The notes beneath the pieces were generated by a model. That model was not told the DNA's origin, ran no database searches, and saw only the letters and a program-made list of their open reading frames with translations. Below, piece by piece: positions 10,676 to 19,431 of a stretch of DNA of 64,000 bases; positions within the stretch are counted from its first letter, which is position 1; each line of letters opens with the position of its first letter. Origin of the DNA: Cladophialophora immunda (taxonomy: Eukaryota > Ascomycota > Eurotiomycetes > Chaetothyriales > Herpotrichiellaceae); assembly GCF_000835495.1 (NCBI RefSeq), contig NW_015622542.1, positions 6,443,579 to 6,507,578 of the forward strand, given 5' to 3'. A program made the translations under genes and the position numbers.

Positions 10676-13075
10676 TTATGAAGTCCTTCCAGCTCGGCTC
10701 ATCGGACCCCAATTCTCCCTCGGATTCATCTGGTACCTTACTAACTTGCCGCGAGACTTCTCCTTCCCCAGCTTCTCGTCGAACGTAATTTCCAGCTTGC
10801 TCAGTGGTAGAGGTGGGGGACTTCTGGATCGTGTGCGATTGCGGTTTGGTGATCTCTCCTTTTGGGCTGTCGCTTCTCCATTACCACCTTTCGGCTCAGA
10901 TGATTCGCCACTCTTTGTCTCAAACATCGACTGCTCGTTCTCCAGTCGATATAAAATCCCTTGCAGCACAGTTTTCAGGTCGTCCTTAGTCTCGCACCTC
11001 CGAAGCTGGTCCCTTGTGGTGTCCTTCAATTCAGACACAACAGCTCGCTCCGACCCTCTAGCCCTCGCAAGGATCTGGAATCCTGCTGTGCCCCTCCTCA
11101 CGGCCCCAACTTTGATAGGTGCCTTTGTCCGCATGAATTCTCGTATCACTTCCCACAATACGGGCCATGGGGCGTCCGTTTTGATACTGCCGGGCTTGCA
11201 ATGAGATCTGGAGACTTTGTAGCCGAGACCAAGCAGGGCACCTCTCATCGCATCTTCCGAAGGTGTGGCGCAATGGATTATCTTTGCCAAATAAGTAGGC
11301 ATGACAAAGAATGGGGCAACGTCTGGCTTGTTGGTCGCAAGTCGCGGTATTAACCTCGAGTCAGGCGTAGCTCTGTTCTTTGACTCTGAGACCGCTGCAG
11401 CATCTAGGCCCGAGTTACTGGGCATGAGATCCTCCTCTAGGGCCAAAGTAAGCATTCCCTCAATCCGATCGACAGTGGCATATGTGTCCTTGTCCAGGGT
11501 TCGGGCCTTCTCGAGCATCTTCTCAACAAAGTGCGGATTATGCAGGGGACCTGACCACATCGGACCACACAGGTGCATCGTTGAACCACAATGCTCACAG
11601 TTCCGGTTTGTGGACGGTGCTTGGGCGAATGAGAATTTGTAGAATGTGTCGCCTGATTTAGACGTCTGTGGCTGATTCCGAAGCAGAGGCTGTGTGACCC
11701 AGGCTCCACAGCCATGACCGCAGTTATAGACGGTCATGGAAGTACCAGCTAACAGTTTCACTTCCTGCTGCTTTCGGTGGACCCGAATGAAGATTCGAGC
11801 ATAGTAGTCGATGTAAAGTGACAGAAGGGGCTCGATTGCAAGGCCATACTTTGCGGCAGACATCGCAACTCCATTGAGGATCAGCCTCAAACCGCCTTCG
11901 TGCGAATGTGGCCCTTTGATAGGAATTCCACCATACAGAGCGAATGTCTTTTCAGGATAGCCTGTCGAAGCAAAAACACCAGCATCCGTGCAGGTAATAC
12001 AAAGCAGCCCACCATCCTGGATTGCCTGAAGACTGCAGTCGAAGAAAGGAGCTGCTGTCCCATACGGGTCAATGTCGATCACATCATAGCGATGTACATA
12101 TCCTTCCGCAGGTCTCAACTGCTCGTTGCCAACTTTGCTATACATGAAAGACCGAGCGTCACCAAGGTTGGACCGGACTTTCTCTCTGACTTCGTTATGT
12201 TTAATGTTGAGTTCAATGCTCTCGACCGATGCCGGAGAGAGATCATTTGCGACAATGGTGGTTGCAAACGGTATTTCTTTGGCATACCTCAATGCTCGAA
12301 GGCCTGTTGCAGACAGGGCATCCAAAATAGAAAAGGGAAGTTGTTTCCTTGAGACTGCAGGAGGGCTGCCTCCAGATTCGGCAGCCCCTGAATGCCCATT
12401 AGTCTTTGGTTGCTGCCCTTCTCCTCCAGTCGCGTTACCCGCAGGATCAGCACTTATCTCAGCAACAAGCGGTTCTTCGTCATCTTCGTCGTGTCCGTTA
12501 GCTTTGGCCTTCTTTACAGACTCTTCCGGCTTATCATCGCCCACTAGATCTTCCAAGTGATCAGCCTTGCGCTTTCGAGTATTAGGCTGCTCCGATTCCT
12601 TGTTGGCGTCATCATCGACTTGAGTGGCTGGTGGGACATTGAGTTTTTTGGCGGCCTTCTTTCTTTTCGCATGCTGGTTCTTTTGAGTAACTCTTGCCTG
12701 CTTCTCCACCAGAGCACCTTCGCCATAGACTTTGATTGCAAGGACGGTCAAGTCTCGGTTGAACTGTTGGATGGGATTGTAGAAGACGGCCTGGCTACCC
12801 TCATCGTTGTTTTTGGAGTGTTTGGCTGACGAGGGCAATTCCTCTGCATAGGGAGCAAGTACTGAAGCTAGGCCTTCGCGGACGTGCCTGTATTTCTTGC
12901 CATCAATCATGATGGTCTCTGGAGTAGCCGAAGACGCCATGTTGGAGCGTGATGAGGTTGCGAAGATCCTCCTCTGCAAGATTGTGAAGTGTCCTTGGCC
13001 GTGACTCGCGAGCTTAGGCACAGCGTCGCGGATGAGATCGATCCGGATGAAAGCGAAACAACGTCCAATCCTCAT
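10676..13075 (-). CDS. TRM1: tRNA (guanine26-N2)-dimethyltransferase Trm1
   Basis: A single uninterrupted frame, 799 aa from ATG 13075 or 754 aa from ATG 12940. Trm1 methylates G26 of tRNAs to m2,2G with SAM. Seen: VFYNPIQQFNRDLTVLAI, the SAM-site segment LDALSATGLRALRYAKEI, ANDLSPASVESIELN, the catalytic IDIDPYGTAAPF, CTDAGVF, and a zinc-binding-like region with NCGHGCG and CEHCGS. An acidic/basic low-complexity insert (about 160-255) between the first and second blocks makes it longer than yeast Trm1 (570 aa). The long form adds a basic N-terminus ending RRIFATSSRSN, typical of a matrix presequence. The short form starts MASSATPETI. Yeast TRM1 likewise makes two forms for mitochondria and nucleus. 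Confidence 0.95.
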   Translation of the reverse strand: MRIGRCFAFIRIDLIRDAVPKLASHGQGHFTILQRRIFATSSRSNMASSATPETIMIDGKKYRHVREGLASVLAPYAEELPSSAKHSKNNDEGSQAVFYNPIQQFNRDLTVLAIKVYGEGALVEKQARVTQKNQHAKRKKAAKKLNVPPATQVDDDANKESEQPNTRKRKADHLEDLVGDDKPEESVKKAKANGHDEDDEEPLVAEISADPAGNATGGEGQQPKTNGHSGAAESGGSPPAVSRKQLPFSILDALSATGLRALRYAKEIPFATTIVANDLSPASVESIELNIKHNEVREKVRSNLGDARSFMYSKVGNEQLRPAEGYVHRYDVIDIDPYGTAAPFFDCSLQAIQDGGLLCITCTDAGVFASTGYPEKTFALYGGIPIKGPHSHEGGLRLILNGVAMSAAKYGLAIEPLLSLYIDYYARIFIRVHRKQQEVKLLAGTSMTVYNCGHGCGAWVTQPLLRNQPQTSKSGDTFYKFSFAQAPSTNRNCEHCGSTMHLCGPMWSGPLHNPHFVEKMLEKARTLDKDTYATVDRIEGMLTLALEEDLMPSNSGLDAAAVSESKNRATPDSRLIPRLATNKPDVAPFFVMPTYLAKIIHCATPSEDAMRGALLGLGYKVSRSHCKPGSIKTDAPWPVLWEVIREFMRTKAPIKVGAVRRGTAGFQILARARGSERAVVSELKDTTRDQLRRCETKDDLKTVLQGILYRLENEQSMFETKSGESSEPKGGNGEATAQKERSPNRNRTRSRSPPPLPLSKLEITFDEKLGKEKSRGKLVRYQMNPRENWGPMSRAGRTS

Positions 13076-13882
13076 CACCCAGCCCCTTTCCACCACTTAA
13101 GCGCAGTAGATTGTAGAGACTCCAGACGCCAATTTATGGACGTATCATAGTAGTAGCATTCGGAAGGGAGGCACCGGCATGGAGTATGCAAAGCCCGCGT
13201 CGAATACTTTTTTCTCCGAGAATCTGCCAAGATGAGATACTACAAAGAGTTAGTGGCAGCCTTGTGGGCTATCAAGCTAGTACATTTACGGCGAGCTCAC
13301 TCAGCCTTGTTCAGCATCTCTACTCCTTACACGAGTCATCCTTCCTTCACACAGAAAAGCACGAGAGCCTGCTACCTAAGGAGGGGCAATGGACTCACTC
13401 TCTGACCTCCCCCCAGAGCTAACCAAAGGTAGCCGTGTTGAATGCCAAGAAGGAAAAGCGCCCTCCCCCTTCAGCCTCAGCTTTGTCTGAGAGTTTTGAA
13501 ACCGCTTTAGTCTCAGATCCTTTTCGTCAAACACCACTCCTCAAATTCTCAAACCGGATCACCTGTCGAGCCGGCTATCGTGGTCCCAAACCTGTCAAGT
13601 ACGGGAGATTGCGATCTCAATCATGGCCGATGTGCACAGTTTCACGGACCTGAGTGGCGCGACCACACGCGGTTCAACCTTCAGGAGACTATACCATCCT
13701 GTTTCGAAAGTTAGGTGTCGGTGAGCATGCCATCCATGGCTCAAATACAAAACCGTCGAGCTCCCTTTGTGCGTTCTCTTCCTGTTCACCGCTTCTCTGA
13801 GCCTCATTGACGGATACGTTTCTCGTTGCACCTCTGGCATCTCCAACCAAATCCAACATTGTGACTAGTCACCACCAACACC
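13076..13882. other. Intergenic: divergent promoter region TRM1 / surface protein
   Basis: About 0.8 kb between divergent genes. Only short overlapping frames; no recognisable gene, tRNA or repeat. Confidence 0.5.
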
Positions 13883-14341
13883 ATGTCAAGAACACGCTTC
13901 TCTACCATCACCTGCCTCCTCTTGGCCCTCATCACAATGGCAACCGCTGTTCCTTCGCCACTCAGCCTACTCAGCCCCCGCCAACAACAAAGCAATCAGC
14001 CCATCTGCAGCGAGTACTCCACCATCGCAAACCTGTCCATTGTTGGTTCCAATTCTACATACCGAGCCGCATACCTCAAAGCTTCACCTCAGGGCTACGA
14101 TCCAGCCAGCGCACCCCTCGACTCCGCAATTCCTAAGCTGCCCAGCTTTCAATTTAACGCCACTATCAATGCCGAGTGTGGGAATTTGACTCAGGTGGCA
14201 ATCACGGGCGCTGCGACAAACTTTACGCAAGGCCAAGTATTGCAGTTCAACGTCAATTCCGCCGTGCAGATAAGGGCACGTTCACTGGGGATGGCGGTGA
14301 TTATGGCTATAGTTGTTGCTACGGTTGTCGATATATTATAG
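13883..14341 (+). CDS. Small secreted, probably GPI-anchored protein
   Basis: Intronless, 152 aa. Residues 1-22 form a signal peptide (basic MSRTR, hydrophobic TCLLLALITMATA, then VPSP). The mature part holds two cysteines (ICSEY and AECGNL) and several N-glycosylation sequons (NLS, NST, NAT, NLT, NFT). It ends in a hydrophobic stretch (MAVIMAIVVATVVDIL) after a small-residue region. That layout is typical of a GPI-attachment signal on a fungal cell-surface protein. No domain is recognised; two cysteines are too few for a CFEM domain. Role unknown; a wall or plasma-membrane protein is inferred from topology. Confidence 0.75.
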   Translation: MSRTRFSTITCLLLALITMATAVPSPLSLLSPRQQQSNQPICSEYSTIANLSIVGSNSTYRAAYLKASPQGYDPASAPLDSAIPKLPSFQFNATINAECGNLTQVAITGAATNFTQGQVLQFNVNSAVQIRARSLGMAVIMAIVVATVVDIL

Positions 14342-15293
14342 TGGAAGACCATGATGGACTATTTCTTCTGTATCATAACTCCCCAGAGATTTTAAATTAG
14401 ACGACCGATCAATATGAGGCGTTTTTGGGAACAGCAAATATGAATTGTCAAGCGCTGTCACTGGGCGAATCGACCGTCGCCATCTTGCTTCCTCAGTGCT
14501 CCGTAGAGCTGCCCATACGTCCTTCGCATCGAAGATTGCTCTAAAGTGAGGGCATCAGGTGCCAGCTTTGGCAGGAAAGTTCCAAACCAAGGCACATTGT
14601 TGCCCGCCTGAGTCGAAGTTGACAAGTGGTGGAACGTGGCATGCACTGCTAAAGCTGCAGCATGAGCTGGTCATCATTATGCAGCCCTGCGAAGAGCCTG
14701 CCTCGTGGGCTACTCGGCTTTCATAGCAAAAGAAAGACTTGACAACGTGGCCGCCCGGTACATCAGCAAAACAAGGAGACAATTTGGTGTGCACATTGGC
14801 GGTGTCTCTCTGAAAAGTCGACGTCGAAGGAAGATGCCATTGGCATAGATTGAGGCTTTTGCATGAGATCGACCATTTGCAAATGGTCGGTATGCGAGCG
14901 AGAGCAGGGAGCGAGTGAGGCCTCTGATACCGTTCCAGGTGCTAGGCAGGGACTGGAAGCTTTCTTCGCGCATGTCGAGTTTTCAAGGCGCAGTTCAATA
15001 TCGCACCAGCCAGCCACACAGGTCCGCCTTTTGAGACCATGGGTTCTCCTGCCATCCATCTGCAGACCTGGTGTGGATACCACACCGGTAGGCCCAGGGC
15101 GAAACCTGCAGTTGTTTTATTGGTCGTCCCAGACTTGCGGCCATCATCTTAAAAGCCTGCCATGCAGGTACAAGACTGCGCAAGGTCAGAACAGATTGCG
15201 AGCATTGCTTTTCAGAAACGCCGATGCGGGATCGGACAGATGCATAGTTTGTGGATCGTAGATGCCGGTGATCGTTCGAGGAAAATGGTGGCT
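14342..15293. other. Intergenic, no supported gene
   Basis: About 0.95 kb between convergent genes. Frames of 60-130 codons exist on both strands but overlap each other, lack recognisable motifs and have no matching splice partners. Nothing is called. Confidence 0.5.
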
Positions 15294-15867
15294 TCAAGAG
15301 CCGGCAGAAACATGGCCTTTGCAGCCGGGCATGCATCCCGTCGGTCTTCGAGGGTCGTAGTAATCCTCATCTTCTGTGAGATCACTGTCGTCCATATCGG
15401 CATCACGCTTCTCGACCATGGGAGTGTCCGCATCCTCTCTCTTCTCGGGCTCGGCTTTTGGCCCCTCGTCCGCAGGAGCAAATGCATTCTTGAATCCCCC
15501 TTTCTTGAAGCCGCCGCCGCCGGCTGCTGTGGTTTTAGGACCACCTCCGAGTTTGATCTGCATCAGCGGTCCTTTCTCTTCCTTCTTGGGTTGCACTTGT
15601 CGTTGCATTTCCTTCATCTCCTTCAACCTCTTCTTGTGTTGGTGATCATAGGAGGATTCATGGGCTTCGAATTCGTTCATGCGACTGTAACCTTTTTGAC
15701 ATAGCGAGCAGAAGAATGCACTCCTCGCTTGTTTCGCGGACTGTGTGCTGGCGGGAGGGAGCGTGAATCCTCTCTAGAGGGAGTGACCAGTCAATAATGC
15801 CACAGAAACAGCGAAAGCTGGTCGGCGAGACATGGCAAGCATAACGAGCGCAACTTACCGGGGGCAT
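15294..15867 (-). CDS. C2H2 zinc-finger protein with acidic tail
   Basis: Two exons, 15867-15859 (only ATG CCC CCG) and 15773-15294, 162 aa, joined by an 85-nt GTAAGT..CTCTAG intron. Splicing gives MPPRGFTLPPASTQSAKQAR and then one finger, FFCSLCQKGYSRMNEFEAHE..YDHQHKKRLKEMKEMQRQ. The spacing and YDHxHKxRLKEMK tail match the U1-like C2H2 finger at the start of the GPATCH8/ZNF804 group, which suggests RNA or splicing contact. The middle is Gly/Lys-rich (GGGGFKKGGFKNAF) and the end acidic (DADMDDSDLTEDEDYYDP). Shorter than its animal relatives and without a G-patch. Molecular role inferred only. Confidence 0.8.
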
Positions 15868-16374
15868 GATGGAGAGGACGAACAGTCAGACGCAGGAGAA
15901 GGGTCTAAGATGTAGTGACTGCTTGATGAAGTCGCAATATTCCCGCAGGAGACATGGAGAACGAAAACTGTTGCGGTGGGTTGTTCTCACACATTCGGCC
16001 GCCTTTCGGACCGAGCCCCTCGAGTCTCGAATCACCAGCCAACACATCTTTCAGCCGCACCAGGAACAACCACACATCACCCCGGGGCTCCCGTATCACT
16101 TTCGACTCTCAATTCACCGTCTTTACTTCGTCTACGCCCACATGCTGTAGACCTTGTTATCGCCCATTGGGTCCAGCGAACAGGTGAATTTCGGCAAAGG
16201 CGGATGGTGCAACAATTGATGCGGACTATCGTGAAGCCAATGCATGAACTCGAGTCGACGCTGCTCAATCCTTCTACAGGCCGTCGATAAAGCTGGAGAT
16301 ATTTGTCAACAGGAAAGGCTTCCAGCACCACGGATCAAGGCTCATGACTTCCCCAGATCGCCGCGATCGCCGCC
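15868..16374. promoter_or_regulatory. Divergent promoter zinc-finger / HET gene
   Basis: A 507-bp spacer with overlapping short frames and no distinct motif. It should contain both promoters. Confidence 0.4.
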
Positions 16375-18273
16375 ATGCGCCTGATAAATGTCCGGACGAT
16401 TCAATTGGAGGAAGTCCACAGCAGCAAGGCTCCCCCATATGCTATTCTCTCGCATCGATGGGAAAATGAAGAAGTCACTTTGCAGGAAATGAGCTCTCCC
16501 AAGACCTTTGGCAAGAAAGGCTTCTCCAAGATTCAGTCGGCTTGCTGGCTTGCCCGTAATAAGGGACTTTCCTACCTTTGGGTCGACACCTGTTGCATCG
16601 ACAAGACCAGCTCCGCCGAGTTGACGGAGGCCATCAACTCAATGTATCGATGGTACCAGGATGCCGAAATCTGCTTTGCCTACCTTACGGATATTGAGAT
16701 CCACAAGCACGACATCAAGGACAGTGTATGGTTCACAAGAGGCTGGACACTGCAGGAATTGATTGCTCCAAAGCATGTCGGCTTCTACGATCGAAATTGG
16801 GTGTTTCTGGGAACCAAAGACAACCTTGCAGCGAAGCTCTCGACAATCACTGGCATCGACAGGGAAGTCCTAATTGGTCAAAGAAGACACTCGAGCTGTT
16901 CGATAGCACAGCGCATGTCGTGGGCATCAAAGCGGTCAACGGAACGGACTGAGGACCGAGCGTACAGTCTCCTCGGTATCTTCGACGTTAGCATGCCCAT
17001 GTTGTACGGCGAAGGAGAAAAATCATTTGCCAGGCTGCAAGAAGAGATCATCAAGCGCTCCGACGACCAATCCATATTTGCGTGGGATCGTGGATTGGAT
17101 GGCTATTTCGGCGGCCACAGCGGCCTTTTGGCAAGCTCTCCCTCTCACTTTGGGTTTTGCCAGAACGTCGTTGTCCCTGCCTCCTACGGCTTACAAGTCA
17201 CCAGCGGCTTCGCGTTGACCAACGTCGGGATATCGATTTCTTTGATGACCCTTCCGTGGGCAATGGAGACGTACCTCTGCATTCTCAACTGCAGCCTCAA
17301 GGATCGCCCCCAATACCGACTGGGGATCTTTCTCGAACGACTCTCTTCGTCCCAGAATGCAGAGCAATATGCCCGGGTGCAAGTCGACGGTGCCACGGTG
17401 CTGCCGATACCGCTTCGTACAATTTTGGACGACTCTCACGGTCGTGTTCGCGTCGTCCACGTCCGGCCGAATATCATCGACGCGCCGCTCCGACGCTGGC
17501 ATGGCTTCCGGCTCCATAACTTCACTCTACCGGCATACACGCTCGACGAGATCTATCAAGCAAGGTTCCATTTTCGCAAACCCTTGGAGTCAATCAGCCG
17601 GTACAGCGCCGAAGAAATAGGAGCAGCGAAGCAGTACCACCCCAATGGACTTCAAGGACTGCCTCCTCGACCGCTCTACTTCAGTATGCCACGTGTTAGA
17701 GGGAGCGTCATGAGCATCAGGGGCACCGCCGCTGTCATTTACGTCCCACCGTCGAGGAAGGACAAGAACGGCGAGCGCATCTGCTGGATGAAGTTCGGGT
17801 TCGACGAAGACTTCCGGCCCGTGTGTATCTTTGGCAGACGGAAGTCACTCTGGGGCGGCAATGCAGCGCACCTCGCTGTCGACGAGGACTCGTATTACGA
17901 CGCCGAGGAAGAGCCCGGCGCCCAGGCCCTGCTTTTCCGCCACGACTGGATCAACCGGTACGTGTGCGAGAACGACCAGGAAATCGCGGCGTTGTGGCAG
18001 AAGCGCGACTTTTGCGTCCTGACGGGCGTCAAGGACTGGGGGCTGGACCGCCAGATCCCGTTCCTGCGACTGCGGATCTCGGTGCGCCTGGAGAGCATCC
18101 CGTCCAACTTCGCGTCCGACGGCCGACCGGACTCCCCGGCGCCGGGGATGAACGTGTGGACGATCAACGTGAGTTCCTGGCGGGACTCGGGCGAGAACGG
18201 GGGCATGAAGACGGCCATGGGGACCGGCGAGTTCGTGCTGCGCTCGCTGGACGACATTTTCGCAGCGGTGTGA
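16375..18273 (+). CDS. HET-domain (heterokaryon incompatibility) protein
   Basis: Intronless, 632 aa. The HET domain covers about residues 23-150: YAILSHRWENEEVTLQE, a K-I-Q-S-A-C-W-L-A-R helix, GLSYLWVDTCCIDKTSSAEL, EAINSMYRWYQDAEICFAYL and RGWTLQELIAPKHVGFYDRN. It is followed by the segment usual in the HET-E-like group (RTEDRAYSLLGIFDVSMPM, then YGEGEKSFARLQEEII and the W of FAWD). HET proteins trigger cell death when genetically different hyphae fuse. The C-terminal half (about 260-632) shows no NACHT, WD40 or ankyrin repeats, so it lacks the usual nucleotide-sensor partner on the same chain. Codon use after 17800 is GC-richer. The partner locus cannot be inferred. Confidence 0.9.
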   Translation: MRLINVRTIQLEEVHSSKAPPYAILSHRWENEEVTLQEMSSPKTFGKKGFSKIQSACWLARNKGLSYLWVDTCCIDKTSSAELTEAINSMYRWYQDAEICFAYLTDIEIHKHDIKDSVWFTRGWTLQELIAPKHVGFYDRNWVFLGTKDNLAAKLSTITGIDREVLIGQRRHSSCSIAQRMSWASKRSTERTEDRAYSLLGIFDVSMPMLYGEGEKSFARLQEEIIKRSDDQSIFAWDRGLDGYFGGHSGLLASSPSHFGFCQNVVVPASYGLQVTSGFALTNVGISISLMTLPWAMETYLCILNCSLKDRPQYRLGIFLERLSSSQNAEQYARVQVDGATVLPIPLRTILDDSHGRVRVVHVRPNIIDAPLRRWHGFRLHNFTLPAYTLDEIYQARFHFRKPLESISRYSAEEIGAAKQYHPNGLQGLPPRPLYFSMPRVRGSVMSIRGTAAVIYVPPSRKDKNGERICWMKFGFDEDFRPVCIFGRRKSLWGGNAAHLAVDEDSYYDAEEEPGAQALLFRHDWINRYVCENDQEIAALWQKRDFCVLTGVKDWGLDRQIPFLRLRISVRLESIPSNFASDGRPDSPAPGMNVWTINVSSWRDSGENGGMKTAMGTGEFVLRSLDDIFAAV

Positions 18274-19431
18274 ATCCGGACTATGACCTTTCAACGACAT
18301 GGACGAACGACGTGATGATCACGAATGCGGGCTCGATCATCTCATCCTGCAACCCTCTTCTGCACCGAAGACACGAAGGCAGAAAAAGCCACCACACTCC
18401 CCCGCCTTTATTCCCAGCAGGAAAGTTTTTTCAGCAGATTTTTGTTTGGATGGATTTCCCCTTGGGAAGGAAAAGTGAAATGGAATGCAAATCTCAAATG
18501 ATAAACGAGAACCCACGAACCGGGAGACCCGGGTAATTCATATAATAACGACGAGACGAACGCGGTAGTTTTTGACGTTCGAAAAGGAACAGAAAATCTT
18601 GAACGATAGATATCATGATTATCATTGCTGGAACGAATCAATCAATCAATCAAGGAATCAATCTGAATGAGACATGAAAAGGAGTTGAGTTATGAGGTAT
18701 CAATGCAATATATCCGATCCCTATCTAAGGTAGCTTTTCCCACATGGCGTGCCGCCATCGCAACCACTATCCAAAACCCCGCCCTTGGGTATCATTCCTG
18801 GTCGTCATCAGCCATCCCATTCTTTTGTCTCCGGTTGTTTTCGTTACCACCCAGGGGTGTCCTGTGTGTCGTTGCTCGGGTCGTAAAATCGTCGTGTGGT
18901 ATCTTGCGCCTAAAAAAAAAAAGTAAAAACCACCCGAAAAGGAGGGACCCCCCCCCCCCAACAAAGAAGTAGGAACGACTTGTCGCCTGCGAAGCCCAAA
19001 GACCTCCTTGGACAAAAACCATCCCATCAGACAATCGCTTTTGGGGTATCCTTACCAAATATATATATAAAAGGAACGTGTCACAACCACCCTTGTGGAC
19101 CATGTCCATACGCGAATATATGTACGCTCATGTAGAGCTCCATCAGCGGCGCCATTCATCCCTGGGTCGCCTCACCCACGACCATGAAGGCGAGTTGAAC
19201 ATGAAAAGAAGGGAAATTCCCGTAACGCCAGTTGTGTGCGGTCCGTGCTCGCATTGCTGTTCGTATGATGACTCGGATGTTGAGTTGTTGTTACATTTTG
19301 AAAAGAGATGTCGGCCACATATCAATATAGGTCGATTACCCGGAGTCAAGGGAGGCCCCCGAGTCTTTTGGAAGGAAGGGTTCTCTCAGGCGCGGTCTGC
19401 GGCTTACCACACCATGTCCCGGGTCCGCATG
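18274..19431. other. Intergenic with homopolymers and a microsatellite
   Basis: About 1.16 kb between convergent genes. It holds an AATC-type microsatellite (about 18635-18652), an 11-A run (18912-18922), a 12-C run (18948-18959) and a short AT alternation near 19060. No gene is supported. Confidence 0.6.
18635..18652. repeat. (AATC)n microsatellite
   Basis: Four to five copies of AATC in tandem, with a further partial copy just downstream. Confidence 0.8.

Noticed and set aside
15162..15704. A 180-codon plus-strand frame
   Set aside because: Antisense to the C2H2 zinc-finger gene, whose motif and splice sites are specific; the plus frame has no recognisable features.
17823..18536. A 237-codon frame rich in Arg/Gly/Pro
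   Set aside because: Shifted frame inside the GC-rich 3' part of the HET-domain gene; composition typical of a shadow.
18912..18959. Poly-A and poly-C runs as a possible retroelement tail
   Set aside because: No target-site duplication or reverse transcriptase remnant nearby; simple homopolymers in an intergenic spacer.
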